Assembly: GCF_002563795.1 (NCBI RefSeq)
Contig: NZ_PDJL01000004.1
Location: forward strand, 1,054,001 to 1,118,000
Origin: Vibrio sp. ES.051
GTDB lineage: Bacteria > Pseudomonadota > Gammaproteobacteria > Enterobacterales > Vibrionaceae
DNA length: 64,000 nucleotides
Direction of reading: 5' to 3'
A program made the translations under genes and the position numbers. Positions 48,217-57,687 of this stretch are shown one piece after another; the first letter of the stretch is position 1; each line of letters starts with the position of its first letter. Under the pieces are notes generated by a model. That model saw only the letters and a list, made by a program, of their open reading frames with translations. It searched no databases and was not told the DNA's origin.

Positions 48217-48435
48217 GGGTTGTGCTCCTTTTGCATTGCCTTTTGTCGGTTTTTTTTATGGCAAAGTAACTGACTTGTAGTTATTTATTGATTAAATGTT
48301 ACTTGGAATGTGTGTCGGAGTTTTGTCTGAATTGTAGAGCAAATAAGAAAATGTGATATTAAGAATTGGAAATGGGTAGGATACCACCCATTTGTTTTAT
48401 AGAAATGTTATTAATTATGCGAAAGGTTTGGGCCT

Positions 48436-49170
48436 TTATTCGACAGGGACTTGTAAAGGTTTGTTTGGCTCTTTTGTTATTTCTTTTACTGCAATAATGG
48501 GCTCTTGAGGTCCAAGAAACTTTGGCTGTGTGTTAATGATGTAAAGATCTAAGAAAGCCTTTACGCGTGCGAGAAGTTCACGAATGCGCATCGATGTTTT
48601 TTGTTTACCTGTTGCTGGACCTGCTACGGCAAGACACTGGGCGTCAATGTTATAAGCACCAGCAATAAACAGTGCACGTTCACAGTGGAAACGTTGAGTC
48701 ACAATCAGAAAACGGTCAGAAGCAAAAATTTTTTTTGCTCTGACAATCGAGTCCAGCGTGCGAAAGCCAGCATAATCAAGGTGAATCACACCTTCTGGCA
48801 CTTCTGCTTTAAGCAAATCACGTTTCATTGTCCAAGGCTCGTTGTAAGAGCGATGAGCGTTATCGCCACTCAATAAAAACTGCTTTACCTTACCTTGATT
48901 GTAAAGCTCAATCGCTGCATTGATGCGATGAGTATAATACGTGTTGAGGATCTTACCGATGTATTTACTGGTACCAAGAACCACAGCGACCTCGTGTTGA
49001 GGTATCTGGTCGTAATCTGTGAAAATGCTCTCTTGGGCTTGTAATACCACCCATCGGTCGATGGCAATAACAGAAACAAGCAGACTAAGTACAGAGAGCG
49101 ACAAAATCAAAGCGAGCCGAGGCCAAGAAAATTTCAGCTTCCACTTTGATCTTATGCGAGAAAACAACAA
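48436..49170 (-). CDS. sanA: SanA-like DUF218 membrane protein
   Basis: 244 residues. One N-terminal membrane segment (about 17-40) and a periplasmic DUF218 domain with AVVLGTSKYI near 66, FLLSGDNAHRSYNEP near 103 and VTQRFHCERALFIA near 162. E. coli SanA (239 aa) supports envelope integrity and vancomycin resistance at high temperature; the biochemical activity is unknown. ATG 49170. It lies between maeA and the INDY gene, all on the minus strand, but gaps over 150 bp argue for separate transcripts. Confidence 0.83.
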   Translation of the reverse strand: MLFSRIRSKWKLKFSWPRLALILSLSVLSLLVSVIAIDRWVVLQAQESIFTDYDQIPQHEVAVVLGTSKYIGKILNTYYTHRINAAIELYNQGKVKQFLLSGDNAHRSYNEPWTMKRDLLKAEVPEGVIHLDYAGFRTLDSIVRAKKIFASDRFLIVTQRFHCERALFIAGAYNIDAQCLAVAGPATGKQKTSMRIRELLARVKAFLDLYIINTQPKFLGPQEPIIAVKEITKEPNKPLQVPVE

Positions 49171-49269
49171 AACGTTTTATATCCTTAACTAAAAATGTAG
49201 CCCTCATCATATCTGATAGAAACGAAAAGAGAGAAGTCAATTTATGCCAAAATTTGGTTAGGATGATAA

Positions 49270-49300
49270 AAAATAAAAGCCCCTAGAGTATAGGGGCTAA
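49270..49300 (-). terminator. maeA terminator
   Basis: AGCCCCTA pairs with TAGGGGCT around GAGTA; on the minus strand TTTTATTTTT follows. Confidence 0.83.
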
Positions 49301-49323
49301 TTATTAAACTAAATGTCTAAATC

Positions 49324-51012
49324 TTAGAACGCGGTGCGTTTGTAGCGGCGGTATACCGGTTGCCAGAATGACTGTTCAATCGCAACGTTCAATGCTTCAT
49401 CCGTGATTTCTAGAGCGACCCCCTGCTCAATGGCTTTTTTACCCACGGCAAACGCGATTTTTTTCGATACAGAGTGGATTTCTTCCAAAGGTGGAAGTAA
49501 AGCACCGTGGCCGTTAATGGCTAAAGGAGAGCAAGTTGCTAGCGCTCGGCTAGATTCCATTAGCATTTCATCAGTCACACGTTTAGCGTTTACTGCTAGT
49601 ACACCAAGGCCAATACCAGGGAAAATGTAGCTATTGTTACATTGCGCAATAGGGTAAGAACGGCCTTCATGTACCACGGGTTCGAATGGACTGCCTGTTG
49701 CTACCAATGCTTCACCGTTTGTCCAACGAATGATGTCGTTTGGTGTTGCTTCTACACGGCTTGTTGGGTTCGATAGTGGGAAGACAATCGGACGCTTGCA
49801 GTGCTTGTGCATCTCTTCGATCACTTCTTGGCTAAAGAGACCTGGAGCACCAGACACACCAATCAGTACCGTTGGTTTGGCGTTACGCATAACGTCTAAT
49901 AGTGAGAAGCCATTTCCTTCATTTTCCCACTCTTTTGTATTGCTGTGCTTTTGCACTAAACGTTGTTGGAAATCAAGAAGGTTAGGCATGCCTTCTTGCA
50001 ACAGACCCCAACGGTCGACCATGTAAACTTGCGAGCGAGCCTCAGCATCAGAAATACCTTCTGATACCATCTGAGCGATGATCGCTTCTGCGATACCACA
50101 ACCAGCAGAGCCTGCACCGAGGAACGTAATACGTTGTTTAGACAGCTGAGTACCTGCTGCTTTACAGGCGGCAAGTAGAGAGCCAACAGTAACGGCCGCC
50201 GTGCCTTGAATATCATCATTGAAGCAGCACACGCGATCTTTGTAACGCTCAAGAAGAGGCATCGCATTTTTCTGAGCAAAGTCTTCGAACTGGATCAAGG
50301 CATCAGGCCAACGGCGCTGTACTGCTTGGATAAACTCTTCTACAAATGCATCGTATTCTGCACCCGTAATACGAGGATGACGCCAACCCATGTACATCGG
50401 ATCAGCTAAACGTTGTGGGTTATTCGTACCCACATCAAGCACGATTGGTAGCGTGTAAGCAGGGCTGATACCACCACACGCGGTATAAAGTGACAGTTTA
50501 CCAATAGGAATACCCATGCCGCCGATACCTTGGTCACCCAAGCCAAGGATACGTTCACCATCTGTCACAACAATCACTTTAACGTTGTGGTTTGCTGCAT
50601 TATTCAGCAAGTCGTCAATACGGTCACGGTTCGGATATGAAATGAATAGACCACGACCACGGCGGTAGATGTTAGAGAAGTTTTCACATGCTGCGCCGAC
50701 AGTTGGCGTGTAGATGATAGGCATCATCTCTGAAATGTGGTTTTGCACTAGGCGGTAATACAGTGTTTCGTTGGTGTCTTGGATATTACGCAGATAAATG
50801 TGTTTATCCATATCGCTTTCGAAACTCTTGTATTGCTGGTAGGCACGTTCCACCTGCTCTTGGATTGTTTCGGTAGACTCTGGAAGCAAGCCTTCTAAGT
50901 TGAATGAACTACGTTCTTCAGCAGAGAATGCACTGCCTTTGTTCAAAAGAGGGGTTGCTAAAAGAGCCGGACCCGCATATGGAATATATAGTGGGCGTTT
51001 ATCGTTGTTCAT
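49324..51012 (-). CDS. maeA: NAD-dependent malic enzyme
   Basis: 562-residue enzyme that decarboxylates malate to pyruvate with NAD+. Visible: [13 protein letters not shown] near 85-97, [25 protein letters not shown] near 160-185 (substrate and metal site), [10 protein letters not shown] near 259 and the dinucleotide loop [12 protein letters not shown] near 296. ATG 51012 follows AAGG and gives family length (E. coli 565 aa); an upstream frame to 51048 is rejected. A perfect FNR box lies 73 bp upstream, so oxygen control is likely. Confidence 0.94.
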   Translation of the reverse strand: MNNDKRPLYIPYAGPALLATPLLNKGSAFSAEERSSFNLEGLLPESTETIQEQVERAYQQYKSFESDMDKHIYLRNIQDTNETLYYRLVQNHISEMMPIIYTPTVGAACENFSNIYRRGRGLFISYPNRDRIDDLLNNAANHNVKVIVVTDGERILGLGDQGIGGMGIPIGKLSLYTACGGISPAYTLPIVLDVGTNNPQRLADPMYMGWRHPRITGAEYDAFVEEFIQAVQRRWPDALIQFEDFAQKNAMPLLERYKDRVCCFNDDIQGTAAVTVGSLLAACKAAGTQLSKQRITFLGAGSAGCGIAEAIIAQMVSEGISDAEARSQVYMVDRWGLLQEGMPNLLDFQQRLVQKHSNTKEWENEGNGFSLLDVMRNAKPTVLIGVSGAPGLFSQEVIEEMHKHCKRPIVFPLSNPTSRVEATPNDIIRWTNGEALVATGSPFEPVVHEGRSYPIAQCNNSYIFPGIGLGVLAVNAKRVTDEMLMESSRALATCSPLAINGHGALLPPLEEIHSVSKKIAFAVGKKAIEQGVALEITDEALNVAIEQSFWQPVYRRYKRTAF

Positions 51013-51084
51013 TGGGTGCCTTATGTAGGGTTGAAGGATGCGCACCAAATTTTAACGGGTTCACCATTTAGTTGTAAACATGCG

Positions 51085-51098
51085 TTGATGCACATCAA
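51085..51098. promoter_or_regulatory. FNR box between maeA and the helicase gene
   Basis: TTGAT-GCAC-ATCAA is an exact match to the FNR consensus TTGAT-N4-ATCAA. It is 73 bp from the maeA start, the more likely target, and 128 bp from the helicase start. Confidence 0.75.
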
Positions 51099-51181
51099 TG
51101 TAATGTCGCAAAAAAACTCAGATACCGCCGAAAATATCGGCAATATTGGTTGTTTAGAGATACCTAAAGCATGATTTTTTT

Positions 51182-51192
51182 ACTTGGGTATA
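51182..51192. repeat. Single end of the TATACCCAAGT repeat family
   Basis: ACTTGGGTATA matches the right end of the repeat at 1860-1940. No clean left arm is seen; ATACCTAAA near 51158 could be a decayed one. The next base begins an ATG in frame with the helicase gene. Confidence 0.5.
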
Positions 51193-51225
51193 ATGTTCTG
51201 CATCATCAAATCAAATCCAATTTCT

Positions 51226-53580
51226 ATGTTTCAACTACCTATCGACAGCCTGCAAGCTGAGTTTGACCAACATGTGAACCAAAACCATCTCGTGGTGGAA
51301 GCCGAAACCGGGTCAGGTAAATCTACCCGTTTGCCTATGTGGGCGGCAAAACACGGACGCGTGCTGGTTATTGAACCTCGTCGAATCGCTTGTACCTCAT
51401 TAGCTGAGTTTCTTGCAGAGCAATCTGGTGAGCCAATAGGTTGTAAAGTAGGTTACGCGATTAAACTTCATGCCTACTTTGATCTCAATACTGAGGTGGT
51501 ATTTGTCACTCCGGGCGTGGCACTGCGATGGTTTACGGAAGACAAGCTGGCAAGCTTCGATATTGTGATAGTGGACGAGTTTCACGAGCGCCGTTGGGAC
51601 ATTGATCTGCTAACGGCAATGTTGAAGCAAGAAAATCAGCATCGTTTGATTGTCACCTCCGCGACGTTAGAAGGAGAAAAGCTCGCTTATTACCTTGATG
51701 CTAAGCGTTTGCGTTCTGAGGGGCGTTGCTTTCCTGTGACGGTGACACATCGTTCTCTAGACAGCCGTTACCTACCGAACAAGAAAGGCTGTGAAAGTGA
51801 TATTGTTAAAGCAGTAAAAGAAGCACTAGTAGATGAAGAAGGCGATATTCTGGTGTTTTTACCAGGCCGAAAAGAAATTACTCAATGTGCCCAGATGCTA
51901 CAGAGTCTCGACGATGTAATGGTAGTGAAGCTCCACGCTTCAGTCAGTGATCAAGAGAGGCATCGGGCCTTAACCAAACAAAAACAGAGGAAAGTGGTAT
52001 TAGCAACAAACGTCGCTGAAACCTCGCTCACGATCCCTAATATCCGAGTCGTGATTGACAGTGGATTGGAACGTCGAACGATGCAGCGTAATGGACGTAC
52101 CGCGCTAACGCTCACTCATATTTCTAAGGCCAGTGCCGCGCAGCGAATGGGTCGGGCAGGCCGTGTTGCCGAAGGGGCTTGTATTCGTCTATATGGTGAA
52201 CATGCGCCTTTAGAATTAGTGACGCCTCCAGAATTGCACAGAGAAGAGCTCGTCGAGCCTATGTTGGCAGCGGCTTGCTGTGGGTACCGCCTTTCAGATC
52301 TCGCTTTTCTTGACCTAATCCCAGAAAAATCTCTCAATGCCTCACACCTCGCTTTACTCTCTATGGAAGCCATTGATGAGGATGGTAATGTCACACAGCA
52401 TGGCCAAAAAGTATATCCATTACCGATTGATGCATTGTTTGCCGATCTTGTCACTAGGATTCAAACTAAATCAGAGAAAGAAGCAATGATAGATTTAGCC
52501 GCTGCATTGTCTGTTCCCGCGCAACTTTATCAGCTACAAGGTGGCGAATCTGCGGAGATCTTGGCTCAAGAGGAGCGGTATGGTTGCGATGCCTCTTTGA
52601 TAATTCGTCTGGTTCGAGGAGAGCAATTCCCTGGGGTTATTGTTGATGCCAACGTATTAGAAGAATCGCAAGGTTTGGCGAAACAGATGCGAGACGTGTT
52701 TGAACTGCCCGATCTTGATGTTGCCTCTCGATACAAACGTGATGCGTTCATTAAAGCCATTGCCGCTTTGCATTCCGAGCTTGTTTTCGTGCGTCGAACA
52801 CGCCGAAGAGAGGCGTTAGGAAATGGCACATTGGAAATGTTGGTAGGGCGCAGCAGTCGTTTCCCTGATAAAGAAGAAGCTGCGTTAGTGCTCGATAGTC
52901 ATAGCGTGCCGGGTAAAGGCGTTAAGCAAACGCTTAATCTTGCGTCGGTAATGGTGCCGATACCGCTGCGTTTGTTGCGCGAACTAGAGCTTGGCGAATG
53001 GCAACAAGGCGAAACAAACTACGACGAAGAAAGGCCTAGAGCAACTATGCACTTGGTTTATGCAGGAAGAACAATATGTACTGAATACCAGGAATTACAA
53101 GGCAAAATCGCCATTCAGTCCATCATCGAAATGATTGAAAAGGAAACCTTATTACCGGGGTTTGCACCTCTACGACAACAACAAATTCAACATTGGAAAT
53201 TATACAACGCACTGGGCCTTAATGACCAAACCTCAGGTGCTCAAGCTCTTACGTCACTGACCTTTTCTAGCTGGTTGAGCGAGCAACTGGAATCGTTGGG
53301 TATAGAAAGTGTCGATGATATGGCCTTATTTGAGCCAGATGACTTGTTGTTTGATGGTGTTCCAGCATGGGAATACGATGACTTCGCTGAGCAGTATCCG
53401 CTCGAGCTGTTTCTTGCTGAACTCAAGCTGGATGTTAAATATTTTGTATCCCGAAAGCTTGTGCATGTGGTCTATCGAGGTGGTAACCGCAAAGGAGACC
53501 CAAAACGTTGGGAGTTACCACGTTGGGCTGGCTGGAAGGTACAATATAAAAAAGCCAGTCGTATTATCGATATAAAGTAG
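51226..53580 (+). CDS. HrpB-like DEAH-family ATP-dependent helicase
   Basis: About 784 residues. DEAH/RHA-type SF2 helicase: Walker A ETGSGKST near 31, Walker B DEFHERR near 113 (HrpB-typical), SAT near 143, then the C half with TNVAETSLTIP and QRMGRAGR near 264-310. The ratchet and HrpB C-terminal domains follow. HrpB is usually about 800-820 residues. The open frame begins at 51184; ATG 51226 (MFQLPIDS) is chosen because helicase homology starts there, but no start has a Shine-Dalgarno and ATG 51193 abuts a repeat end. Role in RNA metabolism is assumed from the family. Confidence 0.82.
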   Translation: MFQLPIDSLQAEFDQHVNQNHLVVEAETGSGKSTRLPMWAAKHGRVLVIEPRRIACTSLAEFLAEQSGEPIGCKVGYAIKLHAYFDLNTEVVFVTPGVALRWFTEDKLASFDIVIVDEFHERRWDIDLLTAMLKQENQHRLIVTSATLEGEKLAYYLDAKRLRSEGRCFPVTVTHRSLDSRYLPNKKGCESDIVKAVKEALVDEEGDILVFLPGRKEITQCAQMLQSLDDVMVVKLHASVSDQERHRALTKQKQRKVVLATNVAETSLTIPNIRVVIDSGLERRTMQRNGRTALTLTHISKASAAQRMGRAGRVAEGACIRLYGEHAPLELVTPPELHREELVEPMLAAACCGYRLSDLAFLDLIPEKSLNASHLALLSMEAIDEDGNVTQHGQKVYPLPIDALFADLVTRIQTKSEKEAMIDLAAALSVPAQLYQLQGGESAEILAQEERYGCDASLIIRLVRGEQFPGVIVDANVLEESQGLAKQMRDVFELPDLDVASRYKRDAFIKAIAALHSELVFVRRTRRREALGNGTLEMLVGRSSRFPDKEEAALVLDSHSVPGKGVKQTLNLASVMVPIPLRLLRELELGEWQQGETNYDEERPRATMHLVYAGRTICTEYQELQGKIAIQSIIEMIEKETLLPGFAPLRQQQIQHWKLYNALGLNDQTSGAQALTSLTFSSWLSEQLESLGIESVDDMALFEPDDLLFDGVPAWEYDDFAEQYPLELFLAELKLDVKYFVSRKLVHVVYRGGNRKGDPKRWELPRWAGWKVQYKKASRIIDIK

Positions 53581-53695
53581 ATGTTTTTAAAGTGGAATAA
53601 GAATTGCTAGGGGAGGCTTTCTCTTGCTGTTTATCGTCGAACAAGAAGACGATAAGGAATGATATTGCCGCAGATGGTTTAGTGGCAAAAGGATC

Positions 53696-54460
53696 ATGAT
53701 GAAGTATAAAGTAATTCCATTATTGTTGTGCCCCGTATTTGCGTATGGGAAAAATATCACTCACATTTCTACTTATGAAGATAACTACGTTTTAGGCACA
53801 TACACCTCAAATATTAATCAAGGTGCTTATGAGGAAGTGGTATCTGAAATGGACTCTTCTTTACAAGACTTCGAAGTCAAATTTCAAATATCTGCGTCTA
53901 TCCCATTTTATCGATTTAACTCGGCTACTGCGTTGGTCGGGTCCTATACTCAAAAATCGATTTGGCAACTTGGAAACTCTGATATTTCCTCTCCATTTAG
54001 AGAGACCAACTACAAGCCACAAGTTTTCTTAGCGCATCAATCGAACATGCTTTTGTTCAATCACTTGGAGACTGGTTATAAGCACGAATCTAATGGCCAA
54101 TCGAGTTTGCTATCTCGCAGTTGGGATCGATTATATATTGCCGCAGAACGATTTTCTGGGCCCGTTGAATATGGTGCTCACGCGTGGTGGGTGATCTCGA
54201 CAGAAAATGATGATATGGAAAACTACTACGCGCCGTACGAGTTATGGGCAAAAGTGTATACCGGCGCTGGCGTTTTTAATACTCGAGGATTCTATAACTT
54301 TGCGGACGATAAGGGTGGAGTAGAACTGGGTTATACTTTTTACTTCAATGATATTCTTGGTGTATATCTTCAGGGTTATCATGGTTACGGTGAAACACTG
54401 ATTGACTATGATCATTCACAGACTCGAGTTGGTCTTGGTATTAAGCTGGTGAATCTATAA
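53696..54460 (+). CDS. pldA: Outer-membrane phospholipase A
   Basis: 254 residues. Signal peptide (cleavage near FAYG, residue 18), then a barrel matching OMPLA, which cleaves phospholipids reaching the outer leaflet. YEDNYVLGTY near 27-36 and YKHESNGQSS near 128-137 are family motifs; His130 and Ser132 align with His142 and Ser144 of E. coli. The third residue, Asn156 in E. coli (SRSWN), is Asp144 here (SRSWD, codon GAT), giving a Ser-His-Asp triad. Mature length is shorter than E. coli PldA (289 aa precursor). AAGGATC precedes ATG 53696 and 53699. Confidence 0.88.
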   Translation: MMKYKVIPLLLCPVFAYGKNITHISTYEDNYVLGTYTSNINQGAYEEVVSEMDSSLQDFEVKFQISASIPFYRFNSATALVGSYTQKSIWQLGNSDISSPFRETNYKPQVFLAHQSNMLLFNHLETGYKHESNGQSSLLSRSWDRLYIAAERFSGPVEYGAHAWWVISTENDDMENYYAPYELWAKVYTGAGVFNTRGFYNFADDKGGVELGYTFYFNDILGVYLQGYHGYGETLIDYDHSQTRVGLGIKLVNL

Positions 54461-54695
54461 GAATTTCATATTGTTCATGTCGCTTAGATGCTTTTTTTAG
54501 TTTGCCGACTGAAATATTAATCAATTGAATGCTTATATAGCAAAGCTGTGCATTACTTGTTACAAGTCTGGTTTTAATATTTCCTTTTGCATATAAATTA
54601 AGGAATAAAAGACGAATGTTTTATATCCCATTGCTATATCAAAATAGTTGAACGATATTTGATATATCTCATTTTCGAGTGTCGGGGGGCATAGA

Positions 54696-55073
54696 ATGGT
54701 TCAACAAGGTAAGGCTTGTATTGAGTTCGATTACACTAGTTTTTTAGGGGCAACTGGTAGTAAGAAGTGGACCTTCTTAGAAGCGTTTGCCACTATCGCT
54801 CCCATTTTTGGTTTGATGTGGAAACAAAACCTTGCAGAGGTAAGCCTACCTGAAGATCGCCTTTGGGATGCCGCATTAAAATCGATGTCTTCCCGTCAGA
54901 GCGATGAGTCTAATTTAGTTCGCTTGATGCAGTTAGCAAAACATGAAGGAATACATGAGTTACGTATTGTGATGCCATATGCGTTAGACGTAAAACAGAT
55001 AGAGTACATAGAGTCTCGAAGTCAATCAAAAGTAGAAGCGACGGAGCAAGATGTACTTAATATTAAGTTCTGA
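54696..55073 (+). CDS. Hypothetical protein
   Basis: 125 residues, not recognised. No signal peptide; one moderately hydrophobic stretch (FLEAFATIAPIFGLMW near 27-42) is too mixed to be a sure membrane segment. A long charged helical part follows. GGGGGG lies upstream of ATG 54696 as a ribosome-binding site, and a strong terminator follows at 55121, which together support a real single gene. Confidence 0.6.
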   Translation: MVQQGKACIEFDYTSFLGATGSKKWTFLEAFATIAPIFGLMWKQNLAEVSLPEDRLWDAALKSMSSRQSDESNLVRLMQLAKHEGIHELRIVMPYALDVKQIEYIESRSQSKVEATEQDVLNIKF

Positions 55074-55120
55074 ACGCGGTCTTCTTAGCACTTACAAAAA
55101 TTAAATTCTTGCAACAAATA

Positions 55121-55147
55121 AAACGCCCTACATGAAGGGCGTTTTTT
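55121..55147 (+). terminator. Terminator of the 54696 gene
   Basis: AAACGCCCT pairs with AGGGCGTTT around ACATGA, with a T run. Confidence 0.83.
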
Positions 55148-55200
55148 GTGTTCGGCTGTCCTGTTCTCAAGGAGAAAACACGTGCCAGAATGAGACCAAT

Positions 55201-55224
55201 AAAAAGTCCGCTTGAATGCGGACT
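55201..55224 (-). terminator. purC terminator
   Basis: AGTCCGC (55205-55211) pairs with GCGGACT (55218-55224); minus strand continues TTTTT. Confidence 0.78.
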
Positions 55225-55263
55225 GTTCTGGTTAGGCTAATACTGTTCAAATATCAGAGGTCG

Positions 55264-56367
55264 TTAGTCTATCAACCCATACTCTTTGCTCAGAATTTCA
55301 ATAATTTCAGCTTTTGGGTTTTCACTTAAATGTATGGGTTTGCGCGTAATTTTCTCTGCGATACCGATGTAGGTCTTCGAAATATCCATCAAAGACTCAA
55401 CAGGTAAAGCGTTGTCACGAGCAAGCGTTTCACGTTCCGGCATACGCTCTTTATTCAGCAGAATATCTGGGTCAGGGAAGTGGTTAAGGAGAAACTGACG
55501 GAAACCTTCTTTCGAGTTCTCAACAATATTTCCAGCTTGATACTCTTTCGCATCCCAAATACGAGAAGAGTCTGGTGTGCCCACTTCATCCATGTATATC
55601 AGCTTTTCATTGCCCACCGCATCATGAACATATCCGAACTCGAATTTAGTGTCGACGAAAATTTGGTCAATTGCTTTTAGTGCGTTACTGATAACGTTAA
55701 AGCCTTCTTTTAATAGCTTTTCGTATTGCGCTATGTCTTTTGCACTTGAGAAGTTAAAGGCTTCGAAGTTGTCGACGATGTTTTGACGAGTAATATTCAC
55801 ATCATCCGCTTCTGGCACATCAGGAATACCTTTTAGAATGCCTTTGGTGGATGGCGTCATCAACAGTTCTGGAAGTGCTTTGTCTTTTTCCAAACCCTCT
55901 GGAAGTTGAATGCCACAGAAATCGCGTGCACCGTTGGCGTAAGCTCGCCACATTGAGCCTGTGATGTATTGACGACAAATCGCTTCAATTTTGACCGGTT
56001 TGGCTTTTTGTACGATCCAGACGAATGGGTGAGGGATATCCAGAATGTGGCTATCGGCTAGTCCGTTATCTTTAAATAGTTTGAACCAGTGATTAGAAAT
56101 CGCATTCAGAGCAGCCCCTTTGCCCGGGACGCCTTTAAGACCGCCTTCTGCATGCCAAATACAATCGAAAGCAGATATGCGGTCACTGATTACCATGATT
56201 GCCAGAGGTGCATCTGGAGCAACATCGTATCCTTTTTCTTTGATTAGTCGGGCGCTGTCTTTTTCAGTTAACCAATAAACTGAGCGAACTTTTCCGCTAT
56301 GAACGGGTTTTTGGGTACGAATTGGCAGGTCATCATTGACGGCAAGTACTTGATTAGCAAGGCTCAT
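55264..56367 (-). CDS. purC: SAICAR synthase (long form)
   Basis: 367-residue phosphoribosylaminoimidazole-succinocarboxamide synthase, purine pathway. Marks: [10 protein letters not shown] near 24 (ATP loop), [12 protein letters not shown] near 60, [16 protein letters not shown] near 127 and DTKFEFGYV near 239. At 367 residues it is far longer than E. coli PurC (237 aa), but this size is usual for Vibrio. ATG 56367. A PurR box lies 118 bp upstream, so repression by PurR with hypoxanthine or guanine is expected. Not linked to other pur genes here. Confidence 0.92.
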   Translation of the reverse strand: MSLANQVLAVNDDLPIRTQKPVHSGKVRSVYWLTEKDSARLIKEKGYDVAPDAPLAIMVISDRISAFDCIWHAEGGLKGVPGKGAALNAISNHWFKLFKDNGLADSHILDIPHPFVWIVQKAKPVKIEAICRQYITGSMWRAYANGARDFCGIQLPEGLEKDKALPELLMTPSTKGILKGIPDVPEADDVNITRQNIVDNFEAFNFSSAKDIAQYEKLLKEGFNVISNALKAIDQIFVDTKFEFGYVHDAVGNEKLIYMDEVGTPDSSRIWDAKEYQAGNIVENSKEGFRQFLLNHFPDPDILLNKERMPERETLARDNALPVESLMDISKTYIGIAEKITRKPIHLSENPKAEIIEILSKEYGLID

Positions 56368-56484
56368 TGAGACATTCCTATTATCTTAATCAAACGTCAT
56401 AAAGAGAAGATATTCAGTGAAAGTATGCACTGAATAAAGCGAATGAGGGCATCATACCAGAACTATTTTTGCTCGCCAGAGAAA

Positions 56485-56500
56485 AAGCAAACGTTTGCCT
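56485..56500 (-). promoter_or_regulatory. PurR box upstream of purC
   Basis: AAGCAAACGTTTGCCT matches the PurR operator ACGCAAACGTTTTCNT pattern, with a 10-bp perfect palindrome GCAAACGTTTGC at its centre. Confidence 0.85.
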
Positions 56501-56514
56501 TTATTTGGCAAGAT

Positions 56515-56548
56515 AAAAACGCCTCCTTAAAGCTTAGAGAAGGAGGCG
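56515..56548 (-). terminator. sulA terminator
   Basis: CGCCTCCTT (56520-56528) pairs with AAGGAGGCG (56540-56548); on the minus strand TTTTTAT follows. Confidence 0.82.
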
Positions 56549-56574
56549 ATGGAGGGTGGATAACGTCGATCTTA

Positions 56575-56967
56575 TTAATGGTACTTATTAACTCTGCCTT
56601 CGACGAAAAAGACTTCGCATTGATAACGCTGAGCAATATCGCGAAGCATTGACTGATTCATCAGTGCAATTTTGGTTGATGCGACAACGGCGCTCGCATT
56701 ACCAGATTGAATGGCTTTAATAACGATTTCGACTTCAGAAAAATGTTGTGAAGGCTTAATTTGAATAATATTTCTACAGCAAATGCTAGAGGCTGCAAGT
56801 TGATCAAAGTCAGGGCGAGGACACTCCGCAGTAAACATAATCCATTGTTTCTGTTGTGATAGATCGGCCAGCTTAGAAAGAAACTGATCCGAAACCGCCA
56901 TCGGTTGAGTTGTTTGCGCCAATACGTTGTGACGAGAGTATGTATGAGATTGACTATGTAACTGCAT
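56575..56967 (-). CDS. sulA: SOS cell-division inhibitor SulA
   Basis: 130 residues resembling SulA, which caps FtsZ to halt division during DNA damage. The central part WIMFTAECPRPDFDQLAASSICCRN (about 43-67, with W-x-FTA and P) and the AIQSGNASAVVAS stretch near 84-96 align with the SulA core, and the C-terminus ends in YH as E. coli SulA does, a known Lon recognition feature. It is shorter than E. coli SulA (169 aa), lacking much of the N-terminus. A LexA box 22 bp before ATG 56967 supports the call strongly. Confidence 0.85.
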   Translation of the reverse strand: MQLHSQSHTYSRHNVLAQTTQPMAVSDQFLSKLADLSQQKQWIMFTAECPRPDFDQLAASSICCRNIIQIKPSQHFSEVEIVIKAIQSGNASAVVASTKIALMNQSMLRDIAQRYQCEVFFVEGRVNKYH

Positions 56968-56988
56968 ATTACTGTTCCTTTATACATG

Positions 56989-57004
56989 CTGTATGCTTGT
57001 ACAG
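56989..57004 (-). promoter_or_regulatory. LexA (SOS) box of sulA
   Basis: CTG-TATGCTTGTA-CAG, with full CTGT...ACAG ends and 16-bp length, fits the gammaproteobacterial LexA operator. It ends 22 bp before the sulA start. Confidence 0.88.
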
Positions 57005-57265
57005 TAGTTTGTTTTTGATGGCTGATCAACAGTTTTTCTCAAATTATTTGTCGGTTTTATCTATAAAAATAAATTAAATTTTATTTAAGTTTTTGAATTT
57101 ATTGGGTTTAATTATTTTGTTTAATATGTATGACAAAGATTAGAAATGTGAAGTGATTAGGATCTTAATGTGTTTTATACAGGTGCTTACTAAGTTGTAT
57201 ACAGTGTGTTTTTTTAGTGGGGGTAAGAATAATGGGTGGAGTAGTAGAGTTCGCAAAGAAGATGA
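57005..57265. other. AT-rich intergenic region
   Basis: About 260 bp between the sulA promoter and the next terminator, very A/T-rich near 57060-57140. I see no gene or recognised site in it. Confidence 0.5.
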
Positions 57266-57292
57266 AAAAGCGCCTTTTAAAAAGGCGCTTTT
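57266..57292. terminator. Terminator after the small Cys-rich gene
   Basis: AAAAGCGCCTTT pairs with AAAGGCGCTTTT; A/T-rich on both sides. It lies 30 bp beyond the minus-strand stop at 57322. Confidence 0.78.
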
Positions 57293-57321
57293 GAAAATCA
57301 GTTCCGTTGATTCAGTCTTGC

Positions 57322-57504
57322 TTAACTTGCACGTTGCATGCGTTTGCGCATTTGCAATTCGCCTTGATTAAATAGGCATACGTCGATTTTTGCCATGTCG
57401 TAACAAGTTTTACATGAATGATGGTGTTTACCATCTAGATAATCGTGACGAATGACAAGACTCGGTTTTTTACACCAATCACAGGTGCCTTCTTCAGTGA
57501 ACAT
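57322..57504 (-). CDS. Small protein with a treble-clef-like Cys pattern
   Basis: 60 residues. Two Cys pairs, CDWC near 8-11 and CKTC near 31-34, separated by about 20 residues with His-rich KHHHS, suggest a zinc ribbon. The tail is basic (QMRKRMQRAS), fitting nucleic-acid or ribosome contact. ATG 57504 has GGAG 8 nt upstream; the frame reaches 57519. Single gene with terminator. Function unknown. Confidence 0.7.
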   Translation of the reverse strand: MFTEEGTCDWCKKPSLVIRHDYLDGKHHHSCKTCYDMAKIDVCLFNQGELQMRKRMQRAS

Positions 57505-57687
57505 TGATTTTCTCCCCACCTAGATTATTTAGCGTTGTTAGGTGTTATTTTTCGCCGAGCATTATGGCATAAAAAAGAGACTCAAGTTAAATGTCTGTTA
57601 ATTTATTTGAGAGGGAGATCGATTGCGGACCTTTGTTTTACTGAGGTAAGAATAAAGCTGTCATTAGGTTGATGCTGGTTTTTACGA

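Noticed and set aside
48370..48393. AAATGGGT...ACCCATTT hairpin between the INDY and sanA genes
   Set aside because: No T run follows on the minus strand where a terminator would be needed; too weak to call.
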